Positions 54,247-61,375 of a stretch of 64,000 bases of DNA are shown here, piece by piece; position 1 is the first letter of the stretch, and each line of letters opens with the position of its first letter. Made by a program: the position numbers and the translations under genes. The notes under the pieces are model-generated. The model searched no databases. It saw nothing but the letters and a program-made list of their open reading frames with translations, and had not been told where the DNA came from. The DNA is from Enterococcus sp. 9D6_DIV0238 (GTDB taxonomy: Bacteria > Bacillota > Bacilli > Lactobacillales > Enterococcaceae): positions 3,353,001 through 3,417,000 of the forward strand of contig NZ_CP147246.1 in assembly GCF_002174455.2 (NCBI RefSeq), given 5' to 3'.

Positions 54247-54621
54247 ATGGAGGAAAAAGAAAAATTCAATTACACACTTAATTTGAAGTTGCGTACGAAT
54301 CGGATATTTTTTGGCCCAGGCGTTGTAGAGTTGCTCCAGAGGATCTCTCAAACCGGCTCTTTGAATACCGCAGCCAAACAGATGAAAATGTCATACAACA
54401 AAGCTTGGCGAATGATTCAAAAAGCGGAAGAGGAATTAGGCTATCCATTGGTGCATAAAAGTGTCGGAGGAAATAATGGCGGAGGGTCTGTAGTAACAAG
54501 AGAAGGAAAACGCTTGACTGCCAAATTTTTACTTTTTCAAAAAAAGACCTATCATATCACGAATCAATACTTTAATGAAATATTCAGTGAGGATTTAGAA
54601 AAGTTGGAGGAAAAAGCATGA
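54247..54621 (+). CDS. ModE-type winged-helix regulator
   Basis: A 124-residue protein with the LysR-like N-terminal HTH of ModE (SLNTAAKQMKMSYNKAWRMI, about 44-63) and the following wing. It lacks the molybdate-binding Mop domains of full ModE. It may regulate molybdate or molybdenum enzyme genes in this cluster. The ATG at 54247 has a strong AAAGGAGGGG before it. Its stop overlaps the xdhC start. Confidence 0.85.
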   Translation: MEEKEKFNYTLNLKLRTNRIFFGPGVVELLQRISQTGSLNTAAKQMKMSYNKAWRMIQKAEEELGYPLVHKSVGGNNGGGSVVTREGKRLTAKFLLFQKKTYHITNQYFNEIFSEDLEKLEEKA

Positions 54622-55628
54622 AGGAGATTTTTGACCGATTGTCTCAGGCAATCAAGAATAAAAATGATACTGTTTTAGTTTCAGTCATTGCAAGTTCTGG
54701 TTCAACACCACGAGGAGAAGGGGCACGAATGCTGATCGATAAAAACGGGCGGGTTGCAGGAACAATCGGCGGCGGTGCTGTTGAATTCCGTTCGGAACAG
54801 CTGGCAAAGGAAGTACTGAAAACGAAAGCAGCAAAAATTGAGACGTTTATTTTAGCGCCGAACGATGTTGCAGACTTAGGCATGGTTTGCGGCGGCAATG
54901 TAGAAGTACTTTTTCAATTTATTGATTGCCAGGAACCAAGTGTTAGTGTCATTTGTCAGAAGTTTAACCAGCACTACCAAGAGAATCGACCGTGTTGGCT
55001 GATTTCTGAAATAGGTGAACAACCGTCGAATCATTTAACTTTTTATAGTCGTGAAACTGGATTTTATAATGAGGAATCGAAAGAACTTCAGAAGCTTATG
55101 TTTAAACAAGGAATGACGATTGTTTCTGATTCAGACAAGCGATTTTTAGTTGAATCTCTTATAAACACTGGGAAAGTATATATATTCGGCGGTGGACATG
55201 TTGCACAAGCGTTGGTTCCTGTACTGAAAACATTAGACTTCTACTGTGTTATACTGGATGATCGCCCCGAATTATTAACAAAAGAATATTTTCCGGAAGC
55301 AGACCAATGTGTTGTACTCGATCTAAAAAATATCATGGATAAGGTCGAGATCACCGAAGAAGATTATGTTGTTGTTATGACAAGAGGGCATCAATTCGAT
55401 TTTGAAGTGTCGAAGCAAGTTTTGAAGACAAACGCATACTATATCGGTGTGATGGGAAGTAAGCATAAAATAGCAATACAGATCAAACGGTTGAAAGAAT
55501 GTGGATTCGAGACTGAGGAGATCGATCGGATCAATATGCCGATCGGCTTAAAAATAAAAGCAGAAACACCGGCAGAGCTTGCAATAAGTGTTGCTGGAGA
55601 GTTGATCATCAAGCGGGCAGAAAGATAA
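54618..55628 (+). CDS. xdhC: XdhC/CoxI family Mo-cofactor maturation protein
   Basis: A 336-residue protein. The N-terminal XdhC_CoxI part contains SSGSTPRGEGARM and GTIGGGAVE; a C-terminal Rossmann part has VYIFGGGHVAQALVPV and LDDRPE. Relatives insert the sulfurated (here probably selenium-modified) molybdenum cofactor into xanthine dehydrogenase. It overlaps the ModE-like gene by four bases and shares the cluster with the Se-type dehydrogenase. Confidence 0.92.
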   Translation: MKEIFDRLSQAIKNKNDTVLVSVIASSGSTPRGEGARMLIDKNGRVAGTIGGGAVEFRSEQLAKEVLKTKAAKIETFILAPNDVADLGMVCGGNVEVLFQFIDCQEPSVSVICQKFNQHYQENRPCWLISEIGEQPSNHLTFYSRETGFYNEESKELQKLMFKQGMTIVSDSDKRFLVESLINTGKVYIFGGGHVAQALVPVLKTLDFYCVILDDRPELLTKEYFPEADQCVVLDLKNIMDKVEITEEDYVVVMTRGHQFDFEVSKQVLKTNAYYIGVMGSKHKIAIQIKRLKECGFETEEIDRINMPIGLKIKAETPAELAISVAGELIIKRAER

Positions 55629-55652
55629 AAGCCTCTTTTGGGAGTGGACACA

Positions 55653-56684
55653 GTGGAGATGCGTCAATCATTATCTAAGCACAAAAAAATCATACTTTTG
55701 GGAACGATCCTTCTCTTTTTTATTGTACTGATCGTCTCCTTTTTACTGGGAAAATATCCGATCACACTGACTGATTTTTTGCGCGCAGTGATCAATAAGA
55801 TAATTCCGCTGGAGCAGACTTGGAGTACTCAAGTGGAAACCATTTTATTTAAGATTCGTTTTCCTAGAATTATTATGGCGGCAGTGATCGGCAGTGGCAT
55901 TTCAGTTGCTGGTGCGACCTATCAGGCCTTGTTCCAAAACCCAATGATTTCACAAGACATTTTGGGTGCTTCACAAGGAGCAGCCTTTGGTGCTGCAGTC
56001 GGATTGTTCTTTTCATTGACCTATGAACAAGTGATTTCTTTATCGTTTTTCTTTGGCTTATTGGCTGTCGCAGTTGTTTTGCTATTGAACCGCTGGCTAA
56101 AAAGTAAGTCTGTGTTGAACATGGTTTTGATTGGGATGATGATCGGTTCGTTGTTTTCGTCTGCTGTTTCATTTTTAAAACTGGTCGGCGATCCAACCAA
56201 CACACTTCCTGCAATCACTTATTGGCTGATGGGCAGTCTATCTGCAATCAAAATGCAGGATCTTCATTTTGCTGTGCCGCTTATTTTAGCTGGCATGATA
56301 CCGATTTTTCTCCTGCGCTGGCGTTTGAATGTCCTTTCATTAGGGGAGGAAGAGGCCTTGAGCCTAGGTGTTAACAGTAGACAATTACGAATTGTTTTGA
56401 TTACAGCGGCAACACTGATCACAGCGGCTGCAGTTTCTGTTAGCGGTTTGATTGGCTGGGTCGGTTTGATCGTTCCTCATTTTTCACGTTTAGTTATAGG
56501 GAACGATCATCGCTATAGCATTCCTGTGAGTGCTGTTTTAGGTGGTACATTTTTGTTGTTTGTTGATGATTTTTCTCGCCTGCTCTCGACAAGTGAAATT
56601 CCGATCGGGATACTGACTTCGTTTATTGGTGCACCGATTTTTCTTATTCTGATTGCTAAAAGTACTCGTGCTGTTAACGCTTGA
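55653..56684 (+). CDS. FecCD/BtuC-type ABC permease
   Basis: A 343-residue permease with about ten TM helices. SGISVAGATYQALFQNPMISQDILGASQGAA and GLIGWVGLIVPHFSRL (about 265) are FecCD/BtuC family signatures. It probably forms a homodimer because only one permease gene is present. In this setting the likely cargo is molybdate/tungstate (MolB-like) rather than siderophore. The start is uncertain; the GTG at 55653, eight bases after GGGAG, is preferred over the ATG at 55659. Confidence 0.88.
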   Translation: MEMRQSLSKHKKIILLGTILLFFIVLIVSFLLGKYPITLTDFLRAVINKIIPLEQTWSTQVETILFKIRFPRIIMAAVIGSGISVAGATYQALFQNPMISQDILGASQGAAFGAAVGLFFSLTYEQVISLSFFFGLLAVAVVLLLNRWLKSKSVLNMVLIGMMIGSLFSSAVSFLKLVGDPTNTLPAITYWLMGSLSAIKMQDLHFAVPLILAGMIPIFLLRWRLNVLSLGEEEALSLGVNSRQLRIVLITAATLITAAAVSVSGLIGWVGLIVPHFSRLVIGNDHRYSIPVSAVLGGTFLLFVDDFSRLLSTSEIPIGILTSFIGAPIFLILIAKSTRAVNA

Positions 56685-56700
56685 TTTTGGAGGGATCGAT

Positions 56701-57480
56701 ATGCTGCAAGTGATAGATCTAAATTTTTCGTATAGAAAATCAAAAATATTAACGAACATCTCTTTTGAGTTGGACTGCGGACGATCCGTTTGTTTACTAG
56801 GAAAGAACGGGGTTGGGAAAAGTACATTGTTTAAATGCTTACTGAACATAGTAAAACCAACCTCGGGAGTGATCAAGATAGAAGGAAAAGAGCTTCAGCA
56901 TTACTCAAGAAGTCAACTTTCTAAGTGCATATCTTATATTCCTCAGACGCAAAATGGACAAACAGGATTTACCGTTTTTGAAATGGTATTGTTGGGGACG
57001 ACCTCTCGTTTGAACCATTTTCAGCAACCTGGAAAAACGGAATATGATTTGGCAGAAGCTGCATTAGTTGATTTGAACATTGCACACTTAAAGCAGAAAT
57101 TGTTTTCTGAAATCAGCGGAGGCGAGCAACAATTAGTGATCATTGCCCGTTCAGTTGCTCAACAGAGTAAAATCATCATCATGGATGAACCGTGTGCGAA
57201 TTTGGATTATGGCAATCAGATCATGGTGCTGGAGATGATTCGAACCCTTAGTAAAAAAGGCTATTTGATTATTCAGGCTACCCATGACCCTAATCATGTA
57301 TTGCAGTATGGGGATCAGGTATTGATTTTACAAGAAGGAAAGTTGCTTGTTCAAGGAGCACCAAAAGAGGTATTGACGAGCCAACGATTGGAGGAAATTT
57401 ATCAGGTGCCAGTCATTGTGAGAGAGCTGGAAATGGAGCAGCAACGAATTTGTTTGCCTAAAAAGAGAACGATCAACTAG
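56701..57480 (+). CDS. ABC transporter ATP-binding protein, FecE/MolC-like
   Basis: A 259-residue ATPase. Walker A GKNGVGKST is residues 34-42, the signature ISGGEQQ about 139-145, and Walker B IIIMDEPCANLD about 160-171. It pairs with the adjacent FecCD-type permease. The ATG at 56701 has GGAGGG in front; an upstream in-frame start would lie within the permease gene. Confidence 0.93.
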   Translation: MLQVIDLNFSYRKSKILTNISFELDCGRSVCLLGKNGVGKSTLFKCLLNIVKPTSGVIKIEGKELQHYSRSQLSKCISYIPQTQNGQTGFTVFEMVLLGTTSRLNHFQQPGKTEYDLAEAALVDLNIAHLKQKLFSEISGGEQQLVIIARSVAQQSKIIIMDEPCANLDYGNQIMVLEMIRTLSKKGYLIIQATHDPNHVLQYGDQVLILQEGKLLVQGAPKEVLTSQRLEEIYQVPVIVRELEMEQQRICLPKKRTIN

Positions 57481-57494
57481 AAAGAGAGAAAACC

Positions 57495-58229
57495 ATGTGG
57501 AAACTATATGATGAATTGATTGAAGCCATTCCTTCTGGAATCAAGATTTCTGATCTAGCGCAAACTGAGCGCTGGACATTTGCGGTCAATGATCAAACGA
57601 TTGGAACGGCGATGAAGTTTTCCAAAAAATACCAGAATCTTGAATACTATCAGCAGATGGAGTTACAAGAAGCTGCAGCACTTGTTAAGTCCTGGGACTT
57701 TGAAAAGGCTAGTTTTGGATTAGCGGCAATCAATAGCTTTTTTAATGATAATAAACAAGTGAAAAAGCAGTTTCAGACAGAGAAAATCTACCATAAAGAT
57801 GCTTTTGATCGATTGATCGAAAACCCTAATCAGCAAAAAATCGGTATGATCGGCCATTTTCCATTTGTCGATCGTTATCCAGAACTTAGCAAAAATATCA
57901 GCATCTTTGAATTAGAGCCTAGAAATGGTGATTATCCAGCTAGTGCATGTGAATTCTTACTTCCTAAGATGACGACTGTTTACATCACCGCTTCAACGAT
58001 CATCAATAAAACATTGCCTAGACTATTGGAGTTATCAGAACACGCACAAACCATTTTAGTTGGTTCCAGCTGTCCTTTGAGTAACAGCTTGTTCAACCAT
58101 GGTATAGACATGCTGGCAGGAACTATTTATGAAAATACTCTGACTGAATTAAAAGCGAAAAAATCATCTGAGCGATTACCGCTCAGTAAATACGGTCATG
58201 CCATCATGATCGAAAAAAGAAAGGCGTAG
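57495..58229 (+). CDS. DUF364 (putative heavy-metal chelatase) protein
   Basis: A 244-residue soluble protein resembling the DUF4213/DUF364 family: an N-terminal DUF4213-like half (WTFAVNDQTIGTAMKF) and a C-terminal Rossmann-like half with IGMIGHFPF and SCPLSNSLFNHGIDMLAGT. Relatives occur beside metal and molybdate importers and are guessed to bind metals. It lies between the ATPase and the binding protein of the importer, so it may handle the imported oxyanion. The activity is unproven. Confidence 0.8.
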   Translation: MWKLYDELIEAIPSGIKISDLAQTERWTFAVNDQTIGTAMKFSKKYQNLEYYQQMELQEAAALVKSWDFEKASFGLAAINSFFNDNKQVKKQFQTEKIYHKDAFDRLIENPNQQKIGMIGHFPFVDRYPELSKNISIFELEPRNGDYPASACEFLLPKMTTVYITASTIINKTLPRLLELSEHAQTILVGSSCPLSNSLFNHGIDMLAGTIYENTLTELKAKKSSERLPLSKYGHAIMIEKRKA

Positions 58230-58234
58230 AAAGA

Positions 58235-59329
58235 ATGAAAAAGAAAACAATTCAGCTAGTTGTCCTTATGCTACTCTCGGTGGTAATAACAGGGTGTGCA
58301 GGCAAGAATGATCAAAAAAATGACAGTAAAAGCAGTAGTTCACAGTCAGAAAAGATGACCCGAGTATTTACTGATTCTGCCGGAAGAGACGTGGAAATAC
58401 CAAATACTATCGAGAAAATCGCTCCTTCTGGTCCATTAGCACAACTTGTTTTATATACAAGTTCACCAGATTTGTTAGTTGGATTGGCGAGTCCATTTTC
58501 AACTGAATCAAAGGAATTTATTGATCAAAAATACCAGTCCTTACCTGAGTTTGGTCAATTTTACGGTAAAAATGCCAGTCTGAATATGGAAGCCCTTAGT
58601 GCGGCAGAACCAGATGTTGTGATCGATATCGGTGAAGCTAAAAAAACGGTCAAAGAAGATATGGATAAATTACAGGATCAGTTAGACATTCCTACGATAT
58701 TTATTGAGGCAAATCTGAGCAATCTACCTGAAGCCTATCAAAAAATCGGTGAGTTGCTCGGCAACACAGAAGAAACAGACCAATTAAGTGCATATTGTGA
58801 AAAAGTATTGGTCCAAGCGAAGGAAGTCAAAGGAAGCTTGAAAGCTGCAGATCAAAAAAGTGTTTATTACGCTTCTGGAAATGCTGGTTTAAATACAAAT
58901 GCTGAAGGTTCTTTTCATGCTCAGGTCCTTGATGAGGTAGGCGCTAAAAATGCTGCAGTCGGTGTGGATATTGTTTCTAAAGGTGCTGGAAGTGTTGTCT
59001 CGATGGAACAATTGATCCAATGGCAGCCAGATTATATTCTTGCAGATTCAAAGGATGTTTACAAGCAGATCACCACAGAGGAGTCTTGGAAAGAATTGAC
59101 TGCTGTCAAAGAAAATAGAGTGTACCAAATTCCGACAGCGCCATATAATTTCTTAGGTTCGCCACCGTCAGTCAATCGAATCATCGGGATCCAATGGCTA
59201 GGTCAATTGATTTATCCAGAGCAATATCAGCTTGATATCAAGCAAGATGTTGCAGAATTTTATGAACTATTTTATCATGTAAAACCTACAAATGAACAGA
59301 TTTCAGCAATCTTAGAAAATGCCCAGTAA
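58235..59329 (+). CDS. ABC transporter substrate-binding lipoprotein
   Basis: A 364-residue lipoprotein: signal peptide ending ITGC (lipidated Cys 21), a Ser/Lys/Asp-rich linker and a FecB/BtuF-like periplasmic-binding fold (PF01497; GRDVEIPNTIEKIAPSG, AEPDVVIDIG). It captures the cargo of the neighbouring permease/ATPase pair. Its placement inside a molybdenum-enzyme cluster suggests molybdate or tungstate, though siderophore-type cargo is not excluded. It begins five bases after the DUF364 gene. Confidence 0.9.
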   Translation: MKKKTIQLVVLMLLSVVITGCAGKNDQKNDSKSSSSQSEKMTRVFTDSAGRDVEIPNTIEKIAPSGPLAQLVLYTSSPDLLVGLASPFSTESKEFIDQKYQSLPEFGQFYGKNASLNMEALSAAEPDVVIDIGEAKKTVKEDMDKLQDQLDIPTIFIEANLSNLPEAYQKIGELLGNTEETDQLSAYCEKVLVQAKEVKGSLKAADQKSVYYASGNAGLNTNAEGSFHAQVLDEVGAKNAAVGVDIVSKGAGSVVSMEQLIQWQPDYILADSKDVYKQITTEESWKELTAVKENRVYQIPTAPYNFLGSPPSVNRIIGIQWLGQLIYPEQYQLDIKQDVAEFYELFYHVKPTNEQISAILENAQ

Positions 59330-59351
59330 TATCTAATAAGGAGGAAAAAAA

Positions 59352-60512
59352 ATGCAAATAAAAACAGAACTCCCAGAAATTTTTACTGAATTTGACGAAG
59401 CACGTCGTCAAGGATTCATTCAAGTCAAAGAATTAAAGGAACAAGGAATACCAGTGATCGGTGTCTACTGTACATTTATGCCGGAAGAAATAGTCTTAGC
59501 AGCAAATGCCGTTCAAATCAGCTTATGTTCTACTTCAGATGAAACCATCGCAGCAGCAGAGGAAGATCTACCAAGAAATCTCTGCCCATTGATCAAATCA
59601 AGTTATGGTTTTGGAAAAACAGATAAATGTCCTTTCTTCTACTTTTCTGACTTAGTTGTGGGTGAAACGACATGTGATGGCAAGAAAAAAATGTATGAAT
59701 ATATGGAAGAATTTAAACCACTATATTTGATGCAATTACCAAATATGCGTAATTCAGCTGCTTCTTTCAATTTATGGAAAGATGAAATCGTTCGTTTCAA
59801 AGAAAAGCTGGAGGAATTTCTTGATGTAGAAATTACGGAGGAACAAATTCGTCAGGCGATCCGTTTAAAAAACAGAGAACGTGAAGCACGCAAAAATTTT
59901 TACGGTCTAGGAAAATTGAATCCGCCAGCAATTGAAGGATCAGAAATTTTCAAGGTGATGTACGGAGCAAATTATACATTTGAAAAAGAGGACTTGATCG
60001 AAAAACTGACAACAACAACGAATACTATTCAAGATCAGTATCCTGAAAAACACCAGCCGCAAGGAAAGCCGCGCATTTTGATCACAGGATCTCCCATGGG
60101 CGGAGTAACTGAAAAAGTTATTCGTGCAGTCGAGGAGAACGGTGGAACGATCGTAGGATTTGAAAATTGTACAGTAGCCAAAGCAGTGGAAAAATTAGTC
60201 GATGAAGAAAAAGAAGATGTCTATGAAGCGTTAGCTGAAAAGTATATCGATATCGGCTGTGCCTGTATGTCGAATAATACAAGTCGTTTTGATTTGCTGG
60301 ATCGAATGATCGATGAATATCAAGTTGACGGCGTGCTGGATATGGTACTGCAGTCATGTCATCCCTATTCCATTGAATCATTGAAAGTTCGCCGTTTTTG
60401 CCAAGAAGAAAAGAATGTCCCATATCTTTATTTGGAAACGGACTATTCGACAGCAGATATCGAACAAATCAATACACGTGTTGCCGCATTCATTGAAATG
60501 CTGGAGGAATAG
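59352..60512 (+). CDS. Double-cubane-cluster reductase, YjiM-like
   Basis: A 386-residue protein of the 2-hydroxyacyl-CoA dehydratase component family (PF06050). Candidate cluster Cys residues are in GVYCTFMPEE, LCPLIKSSYGFG, DKCPFFYFSD, TTCDGKKKMYE, GCACMSNN and LQSCHPYS. Family members with a double-cubane cluster carry out low-potential reductions driven by an ATPase partner. That partner follows directly. The substrate is unknown; its place in a purine cluster suggests a hard-to-reduce nitrogen heterocycle or a maturation role. Confidence 0.88.
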   Translation: MQIKTELPEIFTEFDEARRQGFIQVKELKEQGIPVIGVYCTFMPEEIVLAANAVQISLCSTSDETIAAAEEDLPRNLCPLIKSSYGFGKTDKCPFFYFSDLVVGETTCDGKKKMYEYMEEFKPLYLMQLPNMRNSAASFNLWKDEIVRFKEKLEEFLDVEITEEQIRQAIRLKNREREARKNFYGLGKLNPPAIEGSEIFKVMYGANYTFEKEDLIEKLTTTTNTIQDQYPEKHQPQGKPRILITGSPMGGVTEKVIRAVEENGGTIVGFENCTVAKAVEKLVDEEKEDVYEALAEKYIDIGCACMSNNTSRFDLLDRMIDEYQVDGVLDMVLQSCHPYSIESLKVRRFCQEEKNVPYLYLETDYSTADIEQINTRVAAFIEMLEE

Positions 60513-60516
60513 AGCT

Positions 60517-61269
60517 ATGCGAGTGATTGGTCTAGATAGCGGCTCTACAACTACTAAAGGCGTTCTTTTTGAACATGGTAAACTTCAAAAAAAGAAACTC
60601 GTATCAACATCTGGTGACCCCAAAGTAGCTAGTGAAAAAATTTTTACGGAATTAGGTAATACACCAGAAACGTTTATTGTTACAACAGGTTATGGACGGA
60701 AATTGATCCAGGCAGACAAAATTGTAACAGAGATCACTTGTCATGCAAAAGGAGCCGCTTATTTGAGAGACGACATCAAAAATGTGATCGATATTGGCGG
60801 TCAGGACAGCAAAGCGATTCGAATGGATCAGTTTGGCAGAGTGCTGGATTTTAGTATGAATGATAAATGTGCGGCTGGCACTGGACGTTTTGTAGAAGTG
60901 CTGATGAGAACGTTAGGTGAAAAAATTGAGCAGATCGATTCATTTGTCGCGCATGCAGTACCAGTAAAAATCAATAGCATGTGTACCGTCTTCGCAGAAT
61001 CTGAAGTGATCAGTTTGATCGGAAAAGGTGAAAAAAGAGAGAATATTGCTTTAGGTGTTCTTCATTCGATAGCCAGCCGAATCAGCAATCAATTAAGGCA
61101 GGTAAATCCAGAAACAGGTCCCATCTTTTTTTCCGGGGGCTTATCACATAGTCAAACGATGGCACAATTGATTGAAGAATATACGAAGATGGCAGTCTAT
61201 TACGATCAGGAGCTTTCGCAATATGCAGGTGCGATCGGTGCTGCACAGATTGGTTTGCAGCAGAATTAA
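60517..61269 (+). CDS. YjiL-like ATP-dependent dehydratase activator
   Basis: A 250-residue ASKHA-fold ATPase (BcrAD_BadFG, PF01869). GLDSGSTTTKGV binds phosphate; the two Cys that bridge a 4Fe-4S cluster in the dimer are about 118 (NDKCAAGTGRF) and about 156 (SMCTVFAESEV). It should drive an electron into the YjiM-like partner with ATP hydrolysis. The ATG at 60517 lies nine bases after GGAGGAA, and its gene starts five bases after the partner's stop; a longer reading would overlap it. Confidence 0.92.
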   Translation: MRVIGLDSGSTTTKGVLFEHGKLQKKKLVSTSGDPKVASEKIFTELGNTPETFIVTTGYGRKLIQADKIVTEITCHAKGAAYLRDDIKNVIDIGGQDSKAIRMDQFGRVLDFSMNDKCAAGTGRFVEVLMRTLGEKIEQIDSFVAHAVPVKINSMCTVFAESEVISLIGKGEKRENIALGVLHSIASRISNQLRQVNPETGPIFFSGGLSHSQTMAQLIEEYTKMAVYYDQELSQYAGAIGAAQIGLQQN

Positions 61270-61271
61270 AT

Positions 61272-61325
61272 AAAATTATTTTTTTGCTAAAAAATAATTT
61301 TTAGCTTAACAATTTGTGTTATAAT
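61272..61325 (+). promoter_or_regulatory. Promoter and AT-rich palindromes before the dehydrogenase
   Basis: AAAATTATTTTTT (61272-61284) pairs with AAAAAATAATTTT (61289-61301), and GCTAAAAA (61286-61293) pairs alternatively with TTTTTAGC (61298-61305). Downstream is an extended -10, TGTTATAAT (61317-61325). The palindrome overlaps the expected -35, suggesting a dedicated regulated promoter for the xanthine dehydrogenase gene. Confidence 0.5.
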
Positions 61326-61375
61326 CATAGTGATAAAAAGCTATATTATAATAGAAATTGGGGTGTAAAGAAAAA

